Shown here: in pieces, positions 54,143-63,491 of the stretch
Layout: every line of letters begins with the position of its first letter
Numbering within the stretch: position 1 is the stretch's first letter
Assembly (NCBI GenBank): GCA_026393985.1
Contig: JAPKZB010000096.1
Location: forward strand, 1-64,000
Direction: 5' to 3'
Source of the DNA: Acidobacteriota bacterium
GTDB lineage: Bacteria; Acidobacteriota; Terriglobia; Bryobacterales; Bryobacteraceae
DNA length: 64,000 nucleotides
Program-made: the position numbers and the translations under genes
The notes under the pieces: generated by a model
Database searches by the model: none
What the model was told of the DNA's origin: nothing
The model's input: the letters and a program-made list of their open reading frames with translations, nothing else

Positions 54143-56053
54143 GCCGGTGTGGAGCGGCGCGGCGCAGGAGCTGGCGTAGCCGCAGGCGGAGGGGAGCAGC
54201 GCCGGGCGCGGGTCGCGGCGAGAGCGGCCGGCCGGTTCGGTCGCGTTGCGCAGCAGCAGGGCGGGGGCGCCGAGGCGGGTGAGGGCGGCGTCGAGACGGC
54301 CGTCGTTGTCGAAGTCGGCGATAACGGCGCCGCGCCAGGCGCCCGGCGGCGTCACGGGGATCGCCTGCCGGAAGACGCCTTGCGATTGGAGAAAGAGCGT
54401 CGAAGGCTCTTCGTACACCTCGTTCGAAACGGCGGCGATGTTATCGGTGACGTGGCTGTTGGCGGTGAGTAGGTCCAGCCAGCCGTCGTTGTTGAAGTCG
54501 CCAAAGACGGCGCCCCAGCCGGAGCGGGTCATGGAGAGAGCACCGAGTTTGACGGGGTAGGTGACGTCCTGAAAACGGCCGCCGCCCAGGTTGCGGAGCA
54601 GGGGGAAGGTCTCGCGGACGAGGGCCGTGAACAGGAGGTCGGGGCGACCGTCGCGGTCGAAGTCGGCCACGGCCGTGCCCATGGCCGAGACCGGCTGGCC
54701 GCTTTCACTCAGGGCGACGCCGGATTCGAGGCCCGTCTCGGCAAACGTGCCGTCGCCGTTGTTGTGGAACAGGAAATTGGGCAGGTTGTCGTTGGTGACG
54801 AACAGGTCGAGCCAGCCGTCGGCGTCGAAGTCGGCGACGGCCACCGACATGCCCTTGCCGCGGTGACGGGCGATGCCGCTGGGGGTGGACACATCCTCGA
54901 AGGTCCCGTTGCCGCGGTTGCGGTAGAGGCGGTTGGCGAGGGGGGCGAACTCCTTGGGGTTGCAGTAAACGCGGAGGCCCTTGGCCGCGTCGCCGCAGAA
55001 CTTGTTTTGGGCCGGGCTCCAGGCGAGGTAGTTGACGACGAACAGGTCGAGGTCGCCGTCGCGGTCGTAGTCGAACCAGGCGGCGGCGACGGAGAAGGGT
55101 TCGTCGGCGATGGCGGAGGGGATGGGGGTGAGGGCGCCGCGATCGTTGCGGTAGAGGAGGTTGCGGCCGGCGCCGGCGACGAACAGGTCGGGGTCGCCGT
55201 CGTTGTCGTAGTCGCCGACGGCGGCGCCGATGGAGAAGCCGTCGCCGGCAACGGGGACCGCCTGCCAGCCGGCGGGGCCGCGGTTTCGGAGCAGGGTATT
55301 GGCGTGTTGCGGCCCGGCTTTGCGCAGGGTGCGCGGGTCGGCGCCGTTGGGGAAGAAGAGGTCGACGAGGCCGTCGCCATCGAAGTCGGCGGCGGCCAGG
55401 CCGCCGGCCATGGTGGAGACGAGGTGTTTGGCGGCGGAGGGGGAGTGGTTCAGAGTGAAGGGGAGTTCGTGGGTGGTGAAACGTGGAACGATGAGCGCGC
55501 CGGGGGCAGCGGCGACGGGGGCGCGGGCGATTTTTTCGAGGATCTGGCGGCCTTCGGCGTTGCCGGCGGCCGTGGCGGCCTCGCGGGCTTCGGGGTAGCG
55601 GCCGAGTTTATAGAGGGCGCTGGCGAGGCCGGAGCGGCCCTCCGGCGAGTTGGCGCGGCGGTAGTGGGCGGCGGCGAGTTCCAGGTTGCCGCGCTCTTCT
55701 TCAATGCGGCCGCGGAGCTGCCAGACGCGCACCGGGGGCTCGCCAGCGGCGAGCGCAGCCGTAGCGCTGGCGAGGGCCTCGTCGAAACGGCCGCGGAGGA
55801 ATTGGACGCGGGCGAGGAAGTAGGGCGCCTTCACCCGGGCAAACAGCGCTTCGGCTCGGGCGAGTTCGCCGGACTGCTGCCAAGCCAGACCGAGCAGCAG
55901 AGCCGCCGGCCGGTCCTGCGGATGGGCGGCCAGATGCAGTTCGTAGAGCGCGGCGGCTTCAGCGAACCGCTGTTGCTGGTAAAATTGCCATGCCTGCTCT
56001 TTTCCCGTCTGCGCAAACAGGACGACGGCCAGCAGCAGGGCAGCAACACGCAT
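54119..56053 (-). CDS. Secreted TPR + FG-GAP/VCBS repeat protein (CRTAC1-like), C-terminus eroded
   Basis: 644 residues with a signal peptide (MRVAALLLAVVLFAQ). TPR-like helices (about 20-170) precede a seven-bladed FG-GAP propeller with repeated calcium loops such as DFDGDGLVDL, DYDNDGDPDL, DYDRDGDLDL, DFDADGWLDL and DFNNDGWLDL. The family normally ends in an ASPIC/UnbV domain. Here only a compressed remnant follows LLLRNATEP: SACGYASSCAAPLHTGLGQ, then a stop inside the convergent DUF1501 gene. Some 35 or more residues of ASPIC/UnbV appear lost. These proteins are exported and their function is not settled. Confidence 0.85.
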   Translation of the reverse strand: MRVAALLLAVVLFAQTGKEQAWQFYQQQRFAEAAALYELHLAAHPQDRPAALLLGLAWQQSGELARAEALFARVKAPYFLARVQFLRGRFDEALASATAALAAGEPPVRVWQLRGRIEEERGNLELAAAHYRRANSPEGRSGLASALYKLGRYPEAREAATAAGNAEGRQILEKIARAPVAAAPGALIVPRFTTHELPFTLNHSPSAAKHLVSTMAGGLAAADFDGDGLVDLFFPNGADPRTLRKAGPQHANTLLRNRGPAGWQAVPVAGDGFSIGAAVGDYDNDGDPDLFVAGAGRNLLYRNDRGALTPIPSAIADEPFSVAAAWFDYDRDGDLDLFVVNYLAWSPAQNKFCGDAAKGLRVYCNPKEFAPLANRLYRNRGNGTFEDVSTPSGIARHRGKGMSVAVADFDADGWLDLFVTNDNLPNFLFHNNGDGTFAETGLESGVALSESGQPVSAMGTAVADFDRDGRPDLLFTALVRETFPLLRNLGGGRFQDVTYPVKLGALSMTRSGWGAVFGDFNNDGWLDLLTANSHVTDNIAAVSNEVYEEPSTLFLQSQGVFRQAIPVTPPGAWRGAVIADFDNDGRLDAALTRLGAPALLLRNATEPAGRSRRDPRPALLPSACGYASSCAAPLHTGLGQDIPH

Positions 56054-56133
56054 GGAACCATTCTACGGCGGGCTGGGAAGCGGCGTAGACGGGGCGAATG
56101 TGGTAATCTCGATAGAGATAAGGGAGATTAGTT

Positions 56134-57906
56134 TTGGTTGACTTAAACACCCCCACGCGAGAAGCCGTTGAAGCGGCGTACGACCGGACGGTGCGCGAAG
56201 ACATTGAGCGCTTTCGTGCGGTAGCGGCCGACTATCTGGCTGGCACTCTCACGGCCGATCAGTTCCGCGCCGAGCGGCTGCGCCGCGGGGTGTATTCGCA
56301 ACGGCAGGAAGGCGTGCACATGATCCGGACGAAGGTGCCGGGCGGCATCATGACCGCCGAGCAGATGGATTGCCTGGCCGACGTGGCGGACGAGTTCGCG
56401 GCCGGCAAGGGTCATTTGACGACCCGCCAGAACATGCAGTACCACTTTGTACCGCTGCCCCGCGTAGCCGACCTGCTGCATAAGCTCGCTGATGTCCGGC
56501 TGACGACGCGCGAGGCCTGTTACAACACGGTGCGCAACATTACCGCCTCGCCGTTGGCTGGCCTGCTGGCCAATGAAGTGTTCGACGTGCAGCCCTACGT
56601 CCGCAAAGTGGCGTTGGCGTTTCTGCACAACCCACTGACCGACGCGATGCCGCGGAAGTTCAAAATGGCCTTCTTCGGCGGCGGCGAACGCGACGACATG
56701 GCGCTGGCGATTCACGATCTTGGTTGCACGGCGGTGATCCGCGATGGGCAGCGCGGGTTCCGGACGGTGCTGGGCGGCGGCTTGGGTCCGCTGCCGAATG
56801 AAGCGGTGCTGCTCGACGATTTTTTACCCGAAGACAAGCTGATTCCGCGCACTGAAGCGGTGCTGCGGCTGTTCAATCAGCATGGTAACCGGAGCAATAA
56901 GAACAAGGCGCGCTTGAAGTTTGTGCTGCGCGAACGCGGTCTCGAATGGGTCAGGCAGACCATTGAAGCCAACTACGCTGACATTCTCGCCAACGGCGGC
57001 ACTCCCGAACCGACCCATGTGCCGGAAAACTTTGGCGGCTTCCGCCTGCAGCCGTTCCCGCTCGGCGAAGGCGGCCAACTGCCGGTGCTTGGCTCCACCC
57101 CGGCCGATCCCGCCTTTGACCGGTGGCTCGAAACCAACGTGCAGGAGCAGAAGCATGCCGGTTACGCCATCGTCACCATCCGCTGCCCGCAGGGCAATCT
57201 GGTGAGTGCGCAGATGCGCGCGGTGGCTAAGCTGGCCCGCGACGCCGGCGATAGCTACGTCCGTGTCGGCATCGACCAGAACCTGATGATTGCTTGGATT
57301 GCGGTGCATAATCTGCGGCGCGTCCATGCGGCGCTGCAGGCGGCCGGGCTGGCCGATGCGGGGGCCTATGAGATCACCGATACCGTCTCCTGCCCCGGCG
57401 GTTATAGCTGTAATCTCGCGCTGACCAAGTCGATGAATCTGGCGGCGGCCATCTCGCAGGCGGTAGCCGACTACCGCGACCCGCAGGTCCGAAAGATGAG
57501 CGTGAAGATCAGCGGCTGCCCCAACTCCTGCGGCCAGCACTGGATTGCCGATCTCGGCTTCTACGGCAACTCGCGCAAGATCAACGGTAAGGAAGTGCCC
57601 TACTATCTCATGCTGCTCGGCGGCGGCCATGACCGCGACGGGATGTTGAAGTTCGGCCTGGCGATTCAGAGCCTGCCGGCGCGGTTGACCACCGTGGCTG
57701 TGCGGCGGATCATCGACCACTTCCTCGTCGACCGGCAACCGGGCGAGCTGTTCCGCGAGTATGTCCTGCGGCACAAGGTCGCGTTCTTCAAGGAGATGAC
57801 GGCAGATCTGGCCAAGCCGGCCGAATTTACCGACGAGATGTACATGGACTGGGGCGACGACGTCGCGTTTTCGCTGCAGTTGGGCCGCGGGGAGTGTGCG
57901 TCCTAG
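56134..57906 (+). CDS. Assimilatory ferredoxin-type sulfite/nitrite reductase
   Basis: 590 residues from TTG 56134, chosen for the AGGGAG site eight bases upstream. The sirohaem/[4Fe-4S] cysteines are C420, C426 (SCPGGYSC) and C462, C466 (SGCPNSCGQHW). The basic anion-pocket residues lie in GVYSQRQEGVHMIR and LTTRQNMQYH. The length and the tandem reductase halves fit NirA/Sir of the ferredoxin-dependent class; nitrite versus sulfite cannot be separated by eye. The cobA gene at 63.5 kb supplies a sirohaem precursor. No sulfate-activation genes are adjacent. Confidence 0.92.
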   Translation: MVDLNTPTREAVEAAYDRTVREDIERFRAVAADYLAGTLTADQFRAERLRRGVYSQRQEGVHMIRTKVPGGIMTAEQMDCLADVADEFAAGKGHLTTRQNMQYHFVPLPRVADLLHKLADVRLTTREACYNTVRNITASPLAGLLANEVFDVQPYVRKVALAFLHNPLTDAMPRKFKMAFFGGGERDDMALAIHDLGCTAVIRDGQRGFRTVLGGGLGPLPNEAVLLDDFLPEDKLIPRTEAVLRLFNQHGNRSNKNKARLKFVLRERGLEWVRQTIEANYADILANGGTPEPTHVPENFGGFRLQPFPLGEGGQLPVLGSTPADPAFDRWLETNVQEQKHAGYAIVTIRCPQGNLVSAQMRAVAKLARDAGDSYVRVGIDQNLMIAWIAVHNLRRVHAALQAAGLADAGAYEITDTVSCPGGYSCNLALTKSMNLAAAISQAVADYRDPQVRKMSVKISGCPNSCGQHWIADLGFYGNSRKINGKEVPYYLMLLGGGHDRDGMLKFGLAIQSLPARLTTVAVRRIIDHFLVDRQPGELFREYVLRHKVAFFKEMTADLAKPAEFTDEMYMDWGDDVAFSLQLGRGECAS

Positions 57907-57948
57907 CGCGCATTTGCGATACAGTGTGGGGCGAGGAAACTTCGCCCC

Positions 57949-58350
57949 ATGAAAATCGAAGAAATTGAAGGCGTAGGCCCTGCCTACGCGGTAAAGCTGG
58001 CCGAGGCCGGTGTGCCTACGGTGGAATCACTTTTGGAGCAAGGCGGCGCCGCCAAGGGTCGCGCGGCTTTGGCCGACAAGACCGGCATCAGCGAAAAACT
58101 GATTCTCCGTTGGGTCAACCACGCCGATCTGATCCGGCTCAAAGGGGTTGGTCCCCAGTTTGCCGAGTTGTTGGAGGCGGCCGGGGTGGATACCGTCAAG
58201 GAACTCCGGACCCGGAACGCCGCCAATCTCGCCGCCAAGCTGATCGAGATCAACGAGGCCAAGAACATCGCCGGCACCACCCCGACCGCAAAACAGGTGG
58301 ACGCTTGGATTGAAGAAGCCAAGACCCTGGAACCCAAGGTCTCGCACTAG
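57949..58350 (+). CDS. DUF4332-type helix-hairpin-helix protein
   Basis: 133 residues. Two helix-hairpin-helix-like repeats (IEGVGPAYAVKLAEAGVPTVESLL and LKGVGPQFAELLEAAGVDTVKEL) match DUF4332. These motifs often touch DNA, but the function of the stand-alone domain is unknown. It lies 42 bases after the sulfite/nitrite reductase on the same strand and meets the convergent ATPase gene with no gap between stops. Confidence 0.85.
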   Translation: MKIEEIEGVGPAYAVKLAEAGVPTVESLLEQGGAAKGRAALADKTGISEKLILRWVNHADLIRLKGVGPQFAELLEAAGVDTVKELRTRNAANLAAKLIEINEAKNIAGTTPTAKQVDAWIEEAKTLEPKVSH

Positions 58351-59577
58351 TTAGCGCCGGGAGTAGCGGGCGGATTGCGGTCGCCCGCTTTCAGCCTCGA
58401 CGGCAATTTGCGCCACCACCAACTGCTGCGTAAAGCTGATCTCGGTTACTTGCGCCATGGTCACCGGACTCATGCCTTCGGCCTCGCGCAGGAAAGTCAG
58501 CTGGCTGCCTGCCGCATCGAAGCCAATCCGAATCGCATCGCCCATGCGGATCTGGTCGGTCGCAATCAGGTTCGAGAGCGGCTGCACCACCGATCGCTCA
58601 ATGGCCCGTTTCAGATGCCGGGCACCGTACTTGGCGTCGATGCCTTGGCGCAACAGAAACTCCTTCGCTTCGTCCGAACAATGAAAGATAAACGCGCGGT
58701 CGGCGGAGGATTGAAAAATCCGCTGCTGCACCTGCTTGAGTTCGATGTCGAGAATCTGCCGCATCTGCTTCTCCCCGAGCGGCTGGAAGACCACCACCTT
58801 GTCGAGCCGGTTCATGAACTCCGGGGTGAACTTCTTGCGCGCCGCCTCCAGGCCGGAACGGGAGATCTTGCCGATCGTCTTCTCGTCCAGACTGCCCAAG
58901 TCCGCCGCCTCGGTCCCCTGCAGTCCAAAACCCAGCTTCGGCTGCAACAGGCTCGACATCTCGTTAGCCCCCAGGTTCGATGTCATAAAGATCATCGCCC
59001 GGCTGAAGTCCACTTTACGGTTGTCGCCCAGAGTCAGCGTCGCCTTGTCGAGAATTCCCAGCAGAAGATTCCATAGCGAATCGGAAGCCTTCTCGATCTC
59101 GTCAAAAAGAATGAAGCTCAGCTTCACCCGGTCGGTATGGTGCTGGTTAATCGTCTCCTGGCTGAGCAGCGGATGCGTCTCCCGGTGACCCAGGTAGCCG
59201 GGCGGCGAGCCAATCAGCTTGGCAATCTCGTGACTGTGCTGAAACTCCGCGCAATCGATCTTCACCACCGCCCGCGGACTCCCCACCAGACTCTCCGCCA
59301 TCGCCTCGACAATCCGCGTCTTGCCCGTACCCGTCGGCCCGAGAAACAGGAAATTCCCTACCGGGCGTCCCGGCGGATTCAACCCTGTCTGGTGCATCTG
59401 GTAGATATTGACAATCTGATCGATCGCCTCGTCCTGGCCAATCACCATCCGCCGCAGGTGCGAATCCAACGACTCCGCGTCCCTGCCCGTTCGCGACGGA
59501 TCGAGCCGCACACTGGTCGCATGATTCTTTGCGGACCCGCCGGACCCCGATAATCCTAGACTCGCCAGTCGCGTCAT
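58351..59577 (-). CDS. Single-domain Clp/Hsp100-type AAA+ ATPase
   Basis: 408 residues from ATG 59577, with AAGGAG eight bases upstream. Walker A is FLGPTGTGKTR, Walker B ILFDEIEKAS, sensor 1 IFMTSNLG and an arginine finger region ETH...FMNRLDKVV. The GYLGHRE pore-loop area resembles GYVG of ClpB. YGARHLKRAIERSVVQPLS is the sensor-2/D2-small domain. It looks like the second AAA+ module of ClpA/ClpB alone, lacking the N and D1 domains, and I see no IGF-type ClpP loop. It may therefore be a dedicated unfoldase or remodelling factor. Confidence 0.85.
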   Translation of the reverse strand: MTRLASLGLSGSGGSAKNHATSVRLDPSRTGRDAESLDSHLRRMVIGQDEAIDQIVNIYQMHQTGLNPPGRPVGNFLFLGPTGTGKTRIVEAMAESLVGSPRAVVKIDCAEFQHSHEIAKLIGSPPGYLGHRETHPLLSQETINQHHTDRVKLSFILFDEIEKASDSLWNLLLGILDKATLTLGDNRKVDFSRAMIFMTSNLGANEMSSLLQPKLGFGLQGTEAADLGSLDEKTIGKISRSGLEAARKKFTPEFMNRLDKVVVFQPLGEKQMRQILDIELKQVQQRIFQSSADRAFIFHCSDEAKEFLLRQGIDAKYGARHLKRAIERSVVQPLSNLIATDQIRMGDAIRIGFDAAGSQLTFLREAEGMSPVTMAQVTEISFTQQLVVAQIAVEAESGRPQSARYSRR

Positions 59578-59760
59578 GCCACTACTCCTTTGCCATTTCA
59601 ATTGGGGATACCAAGTTTTTGGTTCTGAAGCGGCAAGTTGCTCCGGCTGGATCGATCCGGGGATCTCTCGAATTGGTCTGCGTAATGGTCGAATCACCAA
59701 TTACCTCAGAAGACACTCCAGCAATTCAGGTGCCGAATCTGCCAAACACAACTCTGGAAA

Positions 59761-60477
59761 CTATTTCCCCGGTTTTGAGGGCCGAATCTCCACCCGGCTT
59801 ACTAACGTCCGCACGGGCATTCTTAATACCGCAAGAACCATATCGGCAACATCTTCCGGAGCAATCTTCCAATCTGCACCTTTTCCGCCGGTTCTTGGCG
59901 AAAAATCTGTGTCGACACTCCCCGGCATGATATACGTCACTCGGATATCTTCCTGCCGGTGATCCAGCATCATCGCCTCGCTCAACCCGTTTAATCCGAA
60001 CTTGGATGCATTGTAGGCCGCCCCACCCGCAAATGGGTTTTTTCCGGCCAGACTCGACAGGTTCACAATGTAGCCGCCCCCGCCCGGCCGCATCCGCTCC
60101 AGTGCCTCCCGCGAGCAGTAAAAACTCCCGCTCAGGTTCACGTCAATCGTCCGCCGCCACTCCTCCACGCTCAACTCAGCGGTCGGCTTGAAGATGCCGA
60201 TCCCGGCGTTGTTCACCAAAATATCCAGACCTCCCAATTTGGCATCGGCAAACCGGAACAATTCCCTCACCTGTTCCGGAATGGAAACGTCGCAGGAGGT
60301 GGCGTAGGCCTGCCGAAAGCCCCGGGCGCGCAGCTCCTCCTCGGCCCAGTCCGCCTCGGTCCTCCCGCAGAAAACCACCCGGGCCCCGGCCGCAAGCAAT
60401 TGTTCTACGATCGCCCGGCCAATGCCGCGCGTTCCCCCGGTCACCAGGGCTCTTTTCCCTTCCAATAAAGACGTCAT
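59761..60477 (-). CDS. Short-chain dehydrogenase/reductase
   Basis: 238 residues. The NAD(P) motif TGGTRGIGRA, NNAG, the catalytic Ser in VNLSSLAGKN and YxxxK in YNASKFGLNG are intact, so it is a classical SDR. The substrate is unknown; similarity to FabG-like and carbonyl reductases is general. It is divergent from the tetrapyrrole operon, 32 bases between starts, and the 183-base gap after it holds no gene. Confidence 0.92.
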   Translation of the reverse strand: MTSLLEGKRALVTGGTRGIGRAIVEQLLAAGARVVFCGRTEADWAEEELRARGFRQAYATSCDVSIPEQVRELFRFADAKLGGLDILVNNAGIGIFKPTAELSVEEWRRTIDVNLSGSFYCSREALERMRPGGGGYIVNLSSLAGKNPFAGGAAYNASKFGLNGLSEAMMLDHRQEDIRVTYIMPGSVDTDFSPRTGGKGADWKIAPEDVADMVLAVLRMPVRTLVSRVEIRPSKPGK

Positions 60478-60509
60478 AGGGTTACTCGATATACTGAAAT
60501 CACGGACAG

Positions 60510-61328
60510 ATGCAAGACATCAGCATACTCTGGCTGCGGGTGGCGACGGTGCTCTACGCCGTGGGCCTCGTGCACGTCCTGTTCTTCGTCTGGCGCCGTT
60601 CGAGCCAACTGTTCCCCGTCGCCCTCCCAGCCTTCGCCTCCGGAACCCTGCTGCATGCCGTCTCGATCATTGAACAATCGATGCAAAGCGGGCATCTTGC
60701 GCTACAGACCTTTCATCAAACCATCAGCGCCTGCGCGCTCCTGATCGCCGTGGCCTTTCTGATTGTGTACAAACTGTACGACTTTTCGAGTCTCGCCGTC
60801 TTCATCTTCCCCATCACCTTCCTGCTGGCGATGATTGGGGCGACCGCCGTACCCGTCCAGCCCTGGACGGCGTCCACCCTGCGTGACGCCTGGCTGCTCG
60901 CCCACGTGCTCCTCGTGCTGGCCGGCTACGTCTCCATGCTGCTGATGGCCGGCAGTTCCGTCTTCTACCTGTTGCAGGAGCGCCACCTGAAAGCCAAATC
61001 GGCGGGCAGCCTCTTTGACCGCCTCCCGCCCCTGGGCACGCTCGATTCGCTCAGCTCCCGTTCGATGGCCATCGGTTTTGTCTGCATCACCGCCGGCGTC
61101 ATCATGGGCTGCCTGTGGGCCTATGTCGAATCCGGCACCCGCTGGATCAGCGAAGGCAAGGTCCACATCGCGCTCTTCACCTGGATTTTTTATCTGGTCG
61201 TGGTCTACCTGCGTTCGAGCGCCGGATGGCGCGGCCGCCGCGCCGCGTTCCTCTCCATCTATATGCTGCTGTTCAGCGCCCTGACCTGGCTCTCCCACGG
61301 CGACCTGCGCGGTCTCCTCGCCCGATGA
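60510..61328 (+). CDS. CcsA/HemX-like cytochrome c assembly membrane protein
   Basis: 272 residues with about eight membrane helices. HETERO motif residues include HALLVLAGY-type LLAHVLLVLAGYVSMLL and the Trp/His region WAYVESGTRWISEGKVHIALFTWIFYL. The family handles haem for cytochrome c maturation (CcsA/ResC) or modulates HemA as HemX. Its place directly before hemA, with a four-base ATGA overlap, favours the HemX/CcsA role seen in other bacteria. First gene of the tetrapyrrole operon. Confidence 0.85.
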   Translation: MQDISILWLRVATVLYAVGLVHVLFFVWRRSSQLFPVALPAFASGTLLHAVSIIEQSMQSGHLALQTFHQTISACALLIAVAFLIVYKLYDFSSLAVFIFPITFLLAMIGATAVPVQPWTASTLRDAWLLAHVLLVLAGYVSMLLMAGSSVFYLLQERHLKAKSAGSLFDRLPPLGTLDSLSSRSMAIGFVCITAGVIMGCLWAYVESGTRWISEGKVHIALFTWIFYLVVVYLRSSAGWRGRRAAFLSIYMLLFSALTWLSHGDLRGLLAR

Positions 61329-62596
61329 AGCTCCACGTCACAGGGATCAACCACCGGACGGCCCCCGTCGAGGTACGGGAGCGCGTCGCGTTCCCCGAGG
61401 CGGCCCTCCCGGATGCTCTGCGCGAACTCCGCGAGAGCGCCGGCTTTCACGAAGGTCTGATCCTTTCCACCTGCAATCGCGTCGAAATCGCCGTCGCCAC
61501 CGATGATCAGGTGGACGCCCAGCGGTCGCTCGAAGAGTTCCTCGGCCGGGCGCGGCGGGTGGAAAGCAAGAAGCTCCGCGCCCACCTGTACGCCTACGAC
61601 GACCGCGACGCCATCCGCCATCTGTTCCGCGTCGCCTCCTCGCTCGATTCCATGGTCCTCGGCGAACCGCAGATCCTCGGCCAACTCAAGCAGGCCTACG
61701 CCGTCGCCAAAAGCTCAGGTTCGGTGGGCACCTATCTCGATACCGTCCTCACCCGCGCCTTCTCGGTCGCCAAACGCGTCCGCACCGAGACCATGATCGG
61801 CCAGAACGCCGTCTCGGTCAGCTTTGCCGCTGTCGAACTGGCCCGCGAGATCTTCGGCAATCTGAAGGACTGCCGCGTGCTGCTGGTCGGCGCCGGCAAG
61901 ATGAGCGAACTCGCCGCCCGCCACCTCCACCGCAGCGGTGTCAGCCGCATCCTGGTCACCAACCGCACCCGCTCCCGCGCCGAAGAGATGGCCGCGATCT
62001 TCAACGGTACCATCATCGACTACGACGCTTTTCACCAAACCCTCCCGGAAGTCGATATCGTCATCGCCTCGAGCGGCGCCCCGCACTATATCCTCAACCG
62101 CGACCAGACGCAGCGCGCCATGGGCCTCCGCCGCGGCCGACCCATGTTTCTCATCGATATCGCCGTCCCGCGCAACATTGAACCGTCGATCAATCAGCTC
62201 GAAAACGTCTTCCTTTACGACATCGACGACCTCGGCAAGGTGGTCGACCAGAACCGCAAGGAGCGCGAATCGGAGGCCGCCACCGGCGAAGCCATCATCG
62301 CCGAAGAGGTGGAAAAGCTCGTCGCCCGGCTCAAAACCCGCGCCGCCACGCCCATCATCGTCGAACTGCAGGAGCACCTCGATCACCTCCGCCGCGCCGA
62401 ACTGCAGCGCATGCGCGCCAAGCTGGGCGCCCTCACCCCGCAGCAGGAAGAGGCGCTTGAAGCCCTCACCAAAGGGCTCATGAACAAGGTGGCCCATGGC
62501 GCCATCTCCGAACTGCGCAAATCCGCCACGCAGGAAGATGGCTGGCAGACCGTCAGCCTCGTGCGCCGCCTCTTCCGTCTAGAAACCGATGAATAA
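61325..62596 (+). CDS. hemA: Glutamyl-tRNA reductase
   Basis: 423 residues from ATG 61325 (frame open further upstream, but family similarity starts here). The catalytic Cys is in LILSTCNRVEIAV, followed by SLDSMVLGEPQILGQLKQAY, the NADPH motif VLLVGAGKMSELAARHL and FLIDIAVPRNIEP. A C-terminal dimerisation region closes the protein. It makes glutamate-1-semialdehyde, the first step of C5 tetrapyrrole synthesis. Overlaps the ccsA stop and, by eight bases, hemC. Confidence 0.97.
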   Translation: MKLHVTGINHRTAPVEVRERVAFPEAALPDALRELRESAGFHEGLILSTCNRVEIAVATDDQVDAQRSLEEFLGRARRVESKKLRAHLYAYDDRDAIRHLFRVASSLDSMVLGEPQILGQLKQAYAVAKSSGSVGTYLDTVLTRAFSVAKRVRTETMIGQNAVSVSFAAVELAREIFGNLKDCRVLLVGAGKMSELAARHLHRSGVSRILVTNRTRSRAEEMAAIFNGTIIDYDAFHQTLPEVDIVIASSGAPHYILNRDQTQRAMGLRRGRPMFLIDIAVPRNIEPSINQLENVFLYDIDDLGKVVDQNRKERESEAATGEAIIAEEVEKLVARLKTRAATPIIVELQEHLDHLRRAELQRMRAKLGALTPQQEEALEALTKGLMNKVAHGAISELRKSATQEDGWQTVSLVRRLFRLETDE

Positions 62597-63491
62597 CCCG
62601 CTCATTATCGGGAGCCGCGGCTCCCAACTGGCGCTGTGGCAGTCGAACTGGGTCAAGGCTCAGCTCGAACAGCGCGGCTACTCCGTCTCGATCGAAATCA
62701 TCCAGACTACCGGCGACCGCATCACCGACGTGTCTCTTGCAAAGATCGGCTCGAAAGGCCTCTTCACCAAAGAGATTGAAGAGGCGCTCCTCGCCGGTCG
62801 CGTCCATCTCGCCGTCCACTCCTGCAAAGACATGCCGACCGAACTGCCCGCCGGCCTCGTCCTTGCGGCGATCCCTGTGCGCGAAGACCCGCGCGATGTC
62901 GTCGTCGGCCTCCCGCTTGGCGACCTGCCCGCCGGTGCCAAGGTCGGCACCAGCTCGCTCCGCCGCGCCGCCCAGTTGCAGGCGCTCCGGCCGGACCTCG
63001 CCATCGAAAACATTCGCGGCAACGTCGATACCCGCCTTCGCAAACAGCAGGAGGGCCAGTACGACGCCATCATCCTCGCCGCCGCCGGCCTCCATCGGCT
63101 CGGGTTGGGCGCCCACGTCGCCGAGTACCTCGCCCCGGAGCAGATGATGCCCGCCGTGGCCCAGGGCGCGCTCGCCATCGAAACCCTCGCCGCGGGCTCC
63201 GGCTTTGACGCCGCCGCGCTGCTCGACGACGCCGCCACCCGCTCCTGCGTCACCGCCGAACGCGCCGCCCTGCGCGCCCTCGGCGGCGGCTGCCAGGTGC
63301 CGCTCGGCGCCCATGCCACCCTCAGCGCCGGCACGGTAACCGTCCACGGCGTCTGCGTCTCGCCCGATGGCCGTCTGGTCATCCGCGCCGAAGCCTCCGG
63401 CGACGATGCCGAAGCGGTCGGCGCCATCCTCGGCCAGCGGCTGCTCGACGGCGGCGCCCGCGCCATTCTCGAGCAGGTGTATCACCCATGA
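62589..63491 (+). CDS. hemC: Porphobilinogen deaminase (hydroxymethylbilane synthase)
   Basis: 300 residues. IIGSRGSQLALWQSNWVKA, TTGDRITD, GSKGLFTKEIEEALL, HSCKDMPTELP and the dipyrromethane-cofactor Cys in LGGGCQVPLGAHA are all present. It joins four porphobilinogens into hydroxymethylbilane. It starts eight bases before the hemA stop and overlaps the next gene by ATGA, so the operon is tightly coupled. Confidence 0.97.
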   Translation: MNNPLIIGSRGSQLALWQSNWVKAQLEQRGYSVSIEIIQTTGDRITDVSLAKIGSKGLFTKEIEEALLAGRVHLAVHSCKDMPTELPAGLVLAAIPVREDPRDVVVGLPLGDLPAGAKVGTSSLRRAAQLQALRPDLAIENIRGNVDTRLRKQQEGQYDAIILAAAGLHRLGLGAHVAEYLAPEQMMPAVAQGALAIETLAAGSGFDAAALLDDAATRSCVTAERAALRALGGGCQVPLGAHATLSAGTVTVHGVCVSPDGRLVIRAEASGDDAEAVGAILGQRLLDGGARAILEQVYHP

